A stretch of DNA of 64,000 bases from Acanthosepion pharaonis. Taxonomy: Eukaryota; Mollusca; Cephalopoda; Sepiida; Sepiidae. Positions within the stretch are counted from its first letter, which is position 1. The number at the start of each line of letters is the position of its first letter. The position numbers were made by a program, and so were the translations under genes. The stretch is taken from positions 1,080,001-1,144,000 of the forward strand of contig CAHIKZ030005210.1 in NCBI GenBank assembly GCA_903632075.3, given 5' to 3'. The notes beneath the pieces were generated by a model that saw only the letters and a list, made by a program, of their open reading frames with translations, was not told the origin of the DNA and ran no database searches. Shown here in pieces: positions 8,499-21,555 of this stretch.

Positions 8499-11400
8499 GC
8501 ACATCTAGGAGCAAATAAAAATATCACAACACATCTAGGTGCAAATAAAAATATCACGACACATCTAGGAGCAAATAAAAATATCACGACACATCTGGGA
8601 GCAAATAAAAATACCACAACACATCTAGGGGCAAATAAAAATATCAGGACACATCTAGGATCAAATAAAAACATCAGGACACATCTAGAAGCAAATAAAA
8701 ATATCACAACACGTCTAGGAGCAAAAAAAAAAATATCACGACATATCTAGAAGCAAATAAAAATATCAGGACACATTTAGAAGCAAATAAAAATATCAGG
8801 ACATATCTAGGAGCAAATAAAAATATCACAACACATCTAGGAGCAAATAAAAATATCAGGACACATCTAGAAACAAATAAAAATATCAGGACATATCTAG
8901 AAGCAAATAGAAATATCAGAAAACACATCTAGGAGCAAATAAAAATATCAGGACACATCTAGAAGCAAATAAAAATATCAGGACACATCTAGGAGCAAAT
9001 AAAAATATCAGGACATATTTAGAAGCAAATAAAAATATCAGGACACATCTAGAAGCAAATAAAAATATCAGGACACATCTAAGAGCAAATAAAAATATCA
9101 CAAAACATCTAGGAGCAAATAAACATATCACGACACATTGAGAAGCAAATAAATATATCAGAACACATCTAGAAGCAAATAAAAATATCACAACACACCT
9201 GGGAGGAAATAAAAATATCACGACACATCTGGGAACAAATAAAATTATCACGACACATCTAGAAGCAAATAAAAATATCCGGACACATCTAGAAGCAAAT
9301 AAAAATATCGCAACACATCTAGGAGCAAATAAAAATATCACAATACATCTAGTAGCAAATAAAAATATCAGGACATATCTAGAAACAAATAAAATATCAG
9401 GACATATCTAGGAGCAAATACAAATATCAGGACACATCTAGAAGCAAATAAAAATATCAGGACACATCTAGAAGCAAATAAAAATATCACAACACATCTG
9501 GGAGCAAATAAAAATATCACGACACATCTGGGAACAAATAAAAATATCACGACACATCTAGAAGCAAATAAAAATATCCGGACACATCTAAAAGCAAATA
9601 AAAATATCAAGACACATCTAGGAGCAAATAAAAATATCACAACACATCTAGGAGCAAATAAAAATATCAGGACACATCTAGAAACAAATAAAAATATCAG
9701 GACACATCTAGGAGCAAATAAAAATATCACACACATCTAGGAGCAAATAAAAATATCAGGACACATCTAGAAGCAAATAAAAACATCAGGACACATCTAG
9801 GAGAAAATAAAAACATCAGGACACATCTAGGAGCAAATAAAAATATCAGGACACATTTAGAAGCAAATAAAAATATCAGGACACAACTAGAGCAAATAAA
9901 GATATCAGGACACATGTAGGAGCAATAAAAATATCACAACACCTCTAGGAACAAATAAAAACATCAGGACACATCTAGAAGCAAATAAAAATATGACACA
10001 CACACAAATATCAGGATCAAACAAAAAAATATCAGGACACATCTAGGAGAAACAGCAAATAAAATATCAGGACACATCTAGGAGCAAATAAAAATATCAG
10101 GACACATCTAGAAGCAAATAAAAACATCAGGACACATCTAGAAGCAAATACAAAACATCAGGACACATCTAGAGAAAAATAAAAAACATCAGGACACATC
10201 AGGACACATTTAGAAGCAAATAAAAACATCAGGACACAACTAGGGCAAATAAAAGATATCAGGACACATGTAGGAGCAATAAAAATATCAAAACATCAGG
10301 ACAAATAAAACATCAGGACAATCTAGAAGCAAAAAAATATCACGACACATTTGGGAAGCAAAAAAAATATCATGACATATCTAGAAGCAAATAAAATATC
10401 AGGACACATTTAGAAGCAAATAAAATATCAGGACACAACTAGCAAATAAAAACAAATCTGGAGCAAATAAAAACATCAGGACACATCTAGAAACAAATAA
10501 AAAATGTCAGGACACATCTAGAAGCAAAAAAAATATCACAACATATCTAGAAGCAAATAAAAATATCAGGACACATCTAAGAGCAAATAAAAATATCAGG
10601 GACACATCTAGGAGCAAATAAAATATCAGGACACATTTAGAAGCAAATAAAAATATCAGAACACATCTAGAAGCAAATAAAAATATCAGGACACATTTAG
10701 AAACAAATAAAAATATCAGGACACATTTAGAAACAAATAAAAATATCAGGACACATCTAGAAGCAAATAAAAATATCGGGACACATCTAAGAGCAAATAA
10801 AAATATCACAAAACCTCTAGGAGCAAATAAAAATATCACGACACATTGAGAAGCAAATAAATATATCAGAACACATCTAGAAGCAAATAAAAATATCAGG
10901 ACACATCTAGAGGCAAATAAAAATATCACAACACATCTAGGAGCAAATAAAAATATCACGACACATCTAGGAGTAAATAAAAATATCAGGACACATTTAG
11001 AAGCAAATAAAAATATCAGGACACATCTAGAAGCAAATAAAAATATCACAACACATCTGGGAGCAAATAAAAATATCACGACACATCTAGAAGCAAATAA
11101 AAATATCCGGACACATCTAGAAGCAAATAAAAATATCACGACACATCTGGGGAACAAATAAAAAATCATCAAACACATCTAGAAGCAAATAAAAAATATC
11201 AGGACACATCTAAGAGGAAATAAAAATATCACGACACATCTAGGAGCAAATAAAAATATCAGGACACATTTAGAAGAAAATAAAAATATCAGGACACATC
11301 TAGAAGCAAATAAAAATATCACAACACATCTGGGATCAAATAAAATATCACGACATATCTAGGAACAAATAAAAAATACGACACAGGAAGCAAATAAAAA

Positions 11401-14400
11401 TATCCGGACACATCTAAAAGCAAATAAAAATATCACAACGCATCTAGGAGCAAATAAAAATATCACAACATATCTAGAAGCAAATAAAAATATCAGGACA
11501 CATCTAAGAGCAAATAAAAATATCAGGACATATCTAAGAGCAAATAAAAATATCAGGACACATTTAGAAGCAAATAAAAATATCAGGACACATCTAGGAT
11601 CAAATAAAAATATCATGACACATCTAGGAACAAATAAAAATGTCACGACACATCTAAAAGCAAATAAAAATATCAGGACACATTTAGAAGCAAATAAAAA
11701 TATCACAACACATCTAGAAGCAAATAAAAATATCACAACACATCTGGGAGCAAATAAAAATATCACGACACATCTCGAAGCAAATAAAATTATCAGGACA
11801 CATCTAGAAGCAAATAAAAATATCACAACACATCTAGGAGCAAATAAAAATATCACAACATATCTAGGAGCAAATAAAAATATCAGGACACATCTAAGAG
11901 CAAATAAAAATATCACAACACATCTGGGAGCAAATAAAAATATCAGGACACATTTAGAAGCAAATAAAAATATCAGGACACATCTAGGATCAGATAAAAA
12001 TATCATGACACATCTAGGAACAAATAAAAATGTCACGACACATCTAGAAGCAAATAAAAATATCAGGACACATCTAGAAACAAATAAAAATATCAGGACA
12101 CATCTAGGAGCAAATAAAAATATCACACACATCTAGGAGCAAATAAAAATATCAGGACACATCTAGGAGCAAATACAAATATCTGGACACATCTAGAAGG
12201 AAATAAAAATATCAGGACATATCTAAGAGCAAATAAAAATATCACAACACATCTAGGAGCAAATAAAAATATCAGGACACATTTAGAAGCAAATAAAAAT
12301 ATCACAACACATCTAGAAGCAAATAAAAATATCACAACACATCCGGGAGCAAATAAAAATATCACAACATATCTAGAAGCAAATAAAAATATCAGGACAC
12401 ATCTAAGAGCAAATAAAAATATCACAACACATCTAGGAGCAAATAAAAATATCGGGACACATTTAGAAGCAAATAAAAATATCAGGACACATCTAAGAGC
12501 AAATAAAAATATCATGACATATCTGGGAGCAAATAAAAATATCACGACACATCTAGAAGCAAATAAAAATATCAGGACACATCTAGAAACAAATAAAAAT
12601 ATCAGGACACATCTAGGAGCAAATAAAAATATCACACACATCTAGGAGCAAATAAAAATATCAGGACACATCTAGGAGCAAATACAAATATCTGGACACA
12701 TCTAGAAGCAAATAAAAATATCAGGACACATCTAAGAGCAAATAAAAATATCACAACACATCTAGGAGCAAATAAAAATATCAGGACACATTTAGAAGCA
12801 AATAAAAATATCACAACACATCTAGAAGCAAATAAAAATATCACAACACATCTAGGAGCAAATAAAAATATCACAACATATCTAGAAGCAAATAAAAATA
12901 TCAGGACACATTTAGAAACAAATAAAAATATCAGGACACATCTAGGAGGAAATAAAAATATCACAACACATCTAGGAGCAAATAAAAATATCAGGACACA
13001 TCTAGAAGCAAATAAAAATATCAGGACACATCTAAGAGCAAATAAAAATATCACAAAACATCTAGGAGCAAATAAAAATATCACGACATATTGAGAAGCA
13101 AATAAATATATCAGAACACATCTAGAAGCAAATAAAAATATCACAGCATATCTAGGAGGAAATAAAAATATCACGACACATCTGGGAACAAATAAAAATA
13201 TCACGACACATCTAGAAGGAAATAAAAATATCAGGACACATCTACAAGCAAATAAAAATATCACAACACATCTAGGAGCAAATAAAAATATCACAACATA
13301 TCTAGAAGCAAATAAAAATATCAGGACACATCTAAGAGCAAATAAAAATATCACGACACATCTAGGAGCAAATAAAAATATCAGGACACATTTAGAAGCA
13401 AATAAAAATATCAGGACACATCTAGAAGCAAATAAAAATATCACAACACATCTGGGAGCAAATAAAAATATCACGACACATCTAGAAGCAAATAAAAATA
13501 TCGCAACACATCTAGGAGCAAATAAAAATACCACAACACATCTAGGAGCAAATAAAAATATCAGGACACATCTAGAAACAAATAAAAATATCAGGACACA
13601 TCTAGGAGCAAATACAAATATCAGGACACATCTAGAAGCAAAAAAAAATATCAGGACACATCTAAGAGCAAATAAAAATATCACAACACATCTAGGAGCA
13701 AATAAAAATATCAGGACACATTTAGAAGCAAATAAAAATATCAGGACACATCTAGAAGCAAATAAAAATATCACAACACATCTGGGAGCAAATAAAAATA
13801 TCACGACACATCTGGGAACAAATAAAAATATCAGGACATATCTCGAAGCAAATAAAATTATCAGGACACATCTAGAAGCAAATAAAAATATCACAACACA
13901 TCTAGGAGCAAATAAAAATATCACAACATATCTAGAAGCAAATAAAAATATCAGGACATATCTAAGAGCAAATAAAAATATCACAACACATCTGGGAACA
14001 AATAAAAATATCACGTCACATCGAGAAGCAAATAAAAATATCAGGACATATCTAGAAGCAAATAAAAATATCACAACACATCTAGGAGCAAATAAAAATA
14101 TCACAACATATCTAGAAGCAAATAAAAATATCAGGACACATCTAAGAGCAAATAAAAATATCACAACACCTCTAGGAGCAAATAAAAATATCAGAACACA
14201 TCTAAGAGCAAATAAAAATATCAGGACACATCTAAGAGCAAATAAAAATATCAGGACACATCTAGGAGCAAATAAAAATATCACACATATCTAGAAGCAA
14301 ATAAAAATATCAGGACACATCTAAGAGCAAATAAAAATATCACGACACATCTAGGAGCAAATAAAAATATCAGGACACATTTAGAAGCAAATAAAAATAT

Positions 14401-16548
14401 CACAACACATCTGGGAGCAAATAAAAATATCACAACATATCTAGAAGCAAATAAAAATATCACGACATATTGAGAAGCAAATAAATATATCAGAACACAT
14501 CTAGAAGCAAATAAAAATATCACAACACATCTGGGAGGAAATAAAAATATCACGACACATCTGGGAACAAATAAAAATATCACGACACATCTAGAAGCAA
14601 ATAAAAATATCAGGACACATCTAGAAGCAAATAAAAATATCACAACACATCTAGGAGCAAATAAAAATATCACAACATATCTAGAAGCAAATAAAAATAT
14701 CAAGACATATCTAAGAGCAAATAAAAATATCAGGACATATCTAGGAGCAAATAAAAATATCAGGACACATTTAGAAGCAAATAAAAATATCAGGACACAT
14801 CTAGGATCAGATAAAAATATCATGACACATCTAGGAACAAATAAAAATGTCACGACACATCTAGAAGCAAATAAAAATATCAGGACACATTTAGAAGCAA
14901 ATAAAAATATCAAGACACATCTAGGAGCAAATAAAAATATCACAACACATCTAGGAGCAAATAAAAATATCAGGACACATCTAGAAACAAATAAAAATAT
15001 CAGGACACATCTAGGAGCAAATAAAAATATCACACACATCTAGGAGCAAATAAAAATATCAGGACACATCTAGGAGCAAATACAAATATCTGGACACATC
15101 TAGAAGCAAATAAAAATATCAGGACACATCTAAGAGCAAATAAAAATATCACAACACATCTAGGAGCAAATAAAAATATCAGGACACATTTAGAAGCAAA
15201 TAAAAATCTCACAACACATCTAGAAGCAAATAAAAATATCACAACACATCCGGGAGCAAATAAAAATATCACAACATATCTAGAAGCAAATAAAAATATC
15301 AGGACACATCTAAGAGCAAATAAAAATATCACAACACATCTAGGAGCAAATAAAATTATCGGGACACATTTAGAAGCAAATAAAAATATCAGGACACATC
15401 TAAGAGCAAATAAAAATATCATGACATATCTGGGAGCAAATAAAAATATCACGACACATCTAGAAGCAAATAAAAATATCAGGACACATCTAGAAGCAAA
15501 TAAAAATATCACAACACATCTGGGAGCAAATAAAAATATCACGACACATCTGGGAACAAATAAAAATATCAGGACACATCTCGAAGCAAATAATATTATC
15601 AGGACACATCTAGAAGCAAATAAAAATATCACAACACATCTAGGAGCAAATAAAAATATCACAACATATCTAGAAGCAAATAAAAATATCAGGACACATC
15701 TAAGAGCAAATAAAAATATCACAACACATCTGGGAACAAATAAAAATATCACAACATATCTAGAAGCAAATAAAAATATCAGGACACATCTAAAAGCAAA
15801 TAAAAATATCACAACACATCTAGGAGCAAATAAAAATATCAGGACACATTTAGAAGCAAATAAAAATATCAGGACCCATCTAAGAGCAAATAAAATATCA
15901 TGACACATCTGGGAGCAAAAAAAAAATGTCACGACACATCTAGAAGCAAATAAAATATCACGACATATCCAGGAGCAAATAAAGATATCAGGACACATCT
16001 AGGAGCAAATAAAAATATCAGGACACATCTAGAAGCAAATAAAAATATCAGGACACATCTGGGAGCAAATAAAATTATCACAACACATCTAGGAGCAAAT
16101 AAAAATATCAGGACGCATTTAGAAGCAAATAAAAATATCAGGACACATCTAGAAGCAAATAAAAATATCACAACACATCTAGGAGCAAATAAAAATATCA
16201 CAACATATCTAGAAGCAAATAAAAATATCAGGACACATCTAAGAGCAAATAAAAATATTACAACACATCTAGGAGCAAATAAAAATATCACAACACATCT
16301 AGAAGCAAATAAAAATATCAGGACACATCTAAGAGCAAATAAAAATATCACGACACATCTAGGAGCAAATAAAAATATCAGGACACATTTAGAAGCAAAT
16401 AAAAATATCAGGACACATCTAGGAGCAAATAAAAATATCACAACATATCTAGAAGCAAATAAAAATATCAGGACACATCTAAGAGCAAATAAAAATATCA
16501 CAACACATCTAGGAGCAAATAAAAATATCAGAACACATCTAAGAGCAA
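8499..16548 (+). repeat. Satellite A, 30-bp unit, clean left array
   Basis: About 268 tandem units of 30 bp. Each reads GACACATCTAGGAGC or a variant, then the A-rich half AAATAAAAATATC, then AG, AC or GG before the next GAC. Variable positions are the dinucleotide before ACA (GG/CG/CA), TCTA versus TTTA, and GGAGC/GAAGC/AGAGC/GGGAGC/GGAAC. Register is kept over hundreds of units, with rougher patches near 9890-10520 and 11130-11400 and occasional 28-bp units. Because 30 is a multiple of three, one minus frame reads CVLIFLFAPR repeatedly and one plus frame THLGANKNIR. Most unit variants change the residue (P/S/L, R/K, L/V), so nothing suggests selection on protein. Multi-unit blocks recur, giving a higher-order structure. 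Confidence 0.95.
12123..15037 (+). repeat. Higher-order repeat block of satellite A
   Basis: A 28-bp unit reading TCACACACATCTAGGAGC occurs at 9727, 12123, 12632, 15030, 19122 and, as CTACACAC, 21522. Steps are 2396, 509, 2398, 4092 and 2400 bp, so a period near 2.4 kb recurs three times. After 12123 and after 15030 the next dozen or so units agree in order, including the private variants AATACAAATATCTGGACAC, CACATCCGGGAGC and CATGACATATCTGGGAGC. Another block, marked by TCTCGAAGCAAATA and ATTATCAGG, recurs at 11704-11930, 13741-14000 and 15479-15760. These are segmental duplications within the array. Confidence 0.75.
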
Positions 16549-19500
16549 ATAAAAAAAATATCTAGGACACATCTAAGAGCAAATAAAAATATCACAACAC
16601 ATCTAGAGCAAATAAAAATATCAGGACACATCTAGAAGCAAATAAAATATCAGGACACATCTAAGAGCAAATAAAATATCACGACACATCTAGAAGCAAA
16701 TAAAAATATCAGGACACATTTAGAAGCAAATAAAATATCACAACACATCTAGGGAAGCAAATAAAAATATCACAACATCTAGACACATCTAAAAATAAAA
16801 TATCACGACATATTGAGAAGCAAATAAAAATATCAGGACACATCTAGAAGCAAATAAAAATATCAGGACACATCTAGAAGCAAATAAAAATATCAGCAAA
16901 TAAAATATCACAACACATCTAGGAGCAAATAAAAATATCATCTAGAAACAAATAAAAATATCATCTAGGAGCAAATAAAAATATCAGGACACATCTAGAA
17001 GCAAATAAAAAATATCAGGACATCTAAAAGCATCTAGGAGCAAATAAAAATATCACGACACATCTAGAAGCAAATAAAATATTGACACATCTAGGAGCAA
17101 ATAAAAATATCAGGACACATCTAGAAGCAAATAAAAATATCAGGACACATCTAGGAGCAAATAAAAATATCACAACACATCTAGGAGCAAATAAAAAATA
17201 TCAGGGACACATTAGAAGCAAATAAAAATATCAGACACATCTAGAAGCAAATAAAAATATCAGGACATCTAGAAGCAAATAAAATATCACAACACATCTA
17301 GAAGCAAATAAAAATATCACGACACATCTAGGAGCAAATAAAAATATCAGACACATTTAGATGCAAATAAAAAAATATCAGGACACATCTAGAAGCAAAT
17401 AAAATATCACAGGACATCTAGAAGACAAACAAAAAAATATCACGACACATCTAGAAGCAAATAAAAGCAAAAAAAAATATCGCCGACATACACAAATAAA
17501 AATATAGGGAGCAAATAAAAAAAATATCAGGACACATCTAGAAGCAAATAAAATATCAGGACACATCTGGGATCAAATAAAAATATCATGACACATCTAG
17601 GGAGCTAAAAGCAAATAAAAATATCAGGACACATTTAGAAGCAAATAAAATATCAGGACAACATCTAGAAGCAAATAAAAATATCGAACAAATAAAATTA
17701 AACACATCTAGGAGCAAATAAAAATATCACAAACATATCTAGAAGCAAATAAAAATATCAGGACACATCTAAGAGCAAATAAAAAATATCACAACACATC
17801 TAGGATAAAATAAAAATATCATCAGGACACATCTAGAAGCAAATAAAAAAATATCAGGACACATCTAAGAGCAAATAAAATATCACGACACATCTAGGAG
17901 CAAAGAAAAAAATATCAGGACACATTTAGAAGCAAATAAAAAATAAAATATCAGGACACATCTAGAAGCAAATAAAAATATCACAACACATCTGGGATCT
18001 CAAATAAAAATATCAGGACATATCTGGGAACAAATAAAATATCACGACACATCTAGCAAATAAAAAGCAAAGCAAATAAAAAATAACTGGACACATCTAA
18101 AAGCAAATAAAAAATATCACAACGCATCTAGGAGCAAATAAAATATCACAACATATCTAGAAGCAAATAAAAATATCAGGACACATCACAACACTAAGAG
18201 CAAATAAAAATATTGTGACATATCTAAGAGCAAATAAAAATCGGGACATATCTGGGAGCAAATAAAATACATTTAGAAGCAAATAAAAATATCAGGACAC
18301 ATCAAATAAAAATATCAGGATCAAATAAAAATATCACACACATCTAGGAACAAATAAAAAATGGACACATCTACAAAAGCAAATAAAATATCAGGACACA
18401 TTTAGAAGCAAATAAAAATATCAAAACACATCTAGAAGCAAATAAAAATATCACAACACATCTGGGAGCAAATAAAAATCAGGACACATCTAGAAGCAAA
18501 TAAAAATTATCAGGACACATCTAGAAGCAAATAAAATATCACAACACATCTAGAAGCAAATAAAAATATCAGGACACATCTAAACATCACGACACATCTA
18601 GGAGCAAATAAAAAATATCAGGACACATCTAAGAGACAAAAAAAAAATATCACAACACATCTGGGGATCAAATAAAAATATAACAAAATGGGAACAAATA
18701 AAATATCACGACACATCTAGAAGCAAATAAAAATATCAGGACACATCTAGAAGCAAATAAAAATATCACAACACATCTAGGAGCAAATAAAAATATCACA
18801 ACATATCTAGAAGCAAATAAAAATATCAGACACATCTAGGACATATCTAAGAGCAAATAAAAATATCAGGACACATCTAGGCAAAATAAAAATATCAGGA
18901 CACATTTAGAAGCAAATAAAAATATCAGGACACATCTAGGATCAAATAAAAATCATAGGAGCAAAATAAAATATCACAACATCTAGGAACAAATAAAAAT
19001 GACACATCTCATCAGGACACATCTAGAAGCAAATAAAAATATCAGGACACATCAGCAAATAAAAATCAGGACATCTAAAGCAAATAAAATATCAGGACAC
19101 ATCTAGGGAGCAAATAAAAATATCACACACATCTAGGAGCAAATAAAAAAAATATCAGGACACATCTAAGAGAAACATCTGGACACATAGACACATTTAG
19201 AAGCAAATAAAAATATCAGGACACATCTAGAAGCAAATAAAAATATCACAACACATCTAGGAGCAAATAAAATATCACGACACATTAGAAGGACACATCT
19301 AGAAGCAAATAAAAAAATCAGGACACATCTAGGAGCAAATACAAATAAAAAATAAGAGCAAATAAAATAAACATCTAGGAGCAAATAAAAAATATCAGGA
19401 CACATTTAGAAGCAAATAAAAAATATCAGGACACATCTAGAAGCAAATAAAAATATCACAACACATCGGGGACAAATAAAAATATCAGGGGAACAAATTT

Positions 19501-21555
19501 AGGAAGCAAATAAAATATCAGGACACATCTAAGAGCAAAAAAATAAAAAATAAAACATATCTAGGGAGACACATCTAAAAGAAGTCAATCGAGAAAAATA
19601 AAAATATCAGGACAAGCAAATAAAATATCAGACACATCTAGGAGCAAATAAAAATATCACGACACATCTAGAAGCAAATAAAAATATCAGGGACACATCT
19701 AGAAGCAAATAAAAATATCAGGACACATCTAGAAGCAAATAAAAATAAACATCTATCACAACACATCTAGGAGCAAATAAAAATATCAGGACACATCTAA
19801 GAGCAATAAAAATATCGGACACATCTAGAAGCAAATAAAAATATCAGGACACATTTAGAAGCAAATAAAAAAACATCACAACACATCTGGGGAGCAAATA
19901 AAAAAATATCACAACATATCAGCAAAATAAAAATAGGACGACATATTGAGAAGTAAATAAAATATCAGAACACATCTACAAATAAAAATATCACAACACA
20001 TCTGGGGAGGAAATAAAAAATATCACGACACATCTAGAGCAAATAGAAAAATAAAACAGGACACATCTAGAAGCAATAAAAAATAAACACATCTATCACA
20101 ACACATCTAGAAGCAAATAAAAATATCAGGGACACATCTAAGAGCAAATAAAAAATATCACGACACATCTAGGAGCAAATAAAAAATATCAGGACACATC
20201 TAGAAGCAAATAAAAATATCACAAACACATCTGGGAGCAAAATAAAATTATCACAACACATCTAGAAGCAAATAAAAAATATCTGACACATCTAGAAGCA
20301 AATAAAAATATCACAAACACATCTAGGAGCAAATAAAAAATATCACAACACATCTAGGAGGACAAATAAAAATATGTCACGACACATCTAGAAGCAAAAT
20401 AAAAAATATCTGACACATCTAAAAGCAAAATAAAAATATCACAACGCACACATCTAGAAGCAAATAAAAATATCACAACACATCTAGAAGCAAATAAAAT
20501 ATCACGACACATCTAGAAGCAAATAAAAATATCACGACATCTAGAGCAAATAAAAAATATCAGGACACATCTAGAAGCAAATAAAAATATCAGGACACAT
20601 CTAGAAGCAAATAAAATATCAGGACACATCTGGGATCAAAAAAATATCACAACACATCTAGGATCAAATAAAAATATCAGACACATCTAGAAGCAAATAA
20701 AAATATCAGGACACATCTAAAAGCAAATAAAAATATCACAACACATCTAGGAGCAAATAAAAATAAAACATATGAAGCAAATAAAAATATCAGGACACAT
20801 CTAAAGCAAATAAAAAACATCACAAAAAACACATTTGGGAGCAAAATAAAATATCATCATGACACATCTAGAACAAATAAAAATGTCAGGACACATCTAA
20901 AAGCAAACAAAAAATCAGGACACATTTAGAAAAATATCAAGCAACACATCTAGGAGCAAATAAAACATCACAACACATCTAGGAGCAAAATAAAATAAAA
21001 TATCAGGACAAAACATCACAAGAGCAAATAAAAATATCACAACACATCTAAGAACACATCTGGGGAACAAATAAAATATCACGGGGTCACATCTAGAAGC
21101 AAATAAAAATATCAGGACACATCTAGAAGCAAATAAAATATCACAACACATCTAGGAGCAAATCAAAAATATCACAACATATCTAGAACAAATAAAAATA
21201 TCAGGACATATCTAAGAGCAAATAAAATATCAGGACATATCTAGGAGCAAATAAAAATATCAGGACACATTTAGAAGCAAAAAAATATCAGGTTATCTAG
21301 GATCCAGATAAAAATATCATGACACATCTAGAACAAATAAAATGTCACGACACATCTAGAAGCAAATAAAATATCAGGGACATTTAAATACAAATAAAAT
21401 TTATCAAGACACATCTTGGATCAAATCTAAAAATATCACAAAACATCTAGGAGACAAATAAAAATATCAGGACACATCTAAACACAAATAAAAATATCTG
21501 GTCATCTAGGACAAATAAAAATCTACACACATCTAGGAGCAAATAAAAATATCAC
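16549..21555 (+). repeat. Satellite A, indel-rich left segment
   Basis: Same 30-bp unit and orientation, but from about 16549 the A-run length varies from unit to unit (TAAAATATC, TAAAAATATC, TAAAAAATATC) and units are often truncated or fused (for example AATATCGCCGACATACAC near 17474). Unit order still follows blocks of the clean array: 18740-19140 and 21170-21550 track 14580-15050, including the GATCAGATA-type unit, the AATGTCACGACAC unit and the 2-bp-short unit. 17880-18260 tracks 11230-11520. No gene. Confidence 0.85.

Noticed and set aside
11615..15903. Plus-strand open frames reading THLGANKNIR-type repeats
   Set aside because: The opposite reading of the same 30-bp satellite, with no independent evidence of coding.
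8489..16501. Chains of long minus-strand open frames (up to 550 codons) with CVLIFLFAPR repeats as membrane protein genes
   Set aside because: They exist because the satellite period is 30 bp and this frame has no stop. Unit variants are mostly amino-acid changing, the frames break at 28-bp units, and there is no non-repetitive domain.
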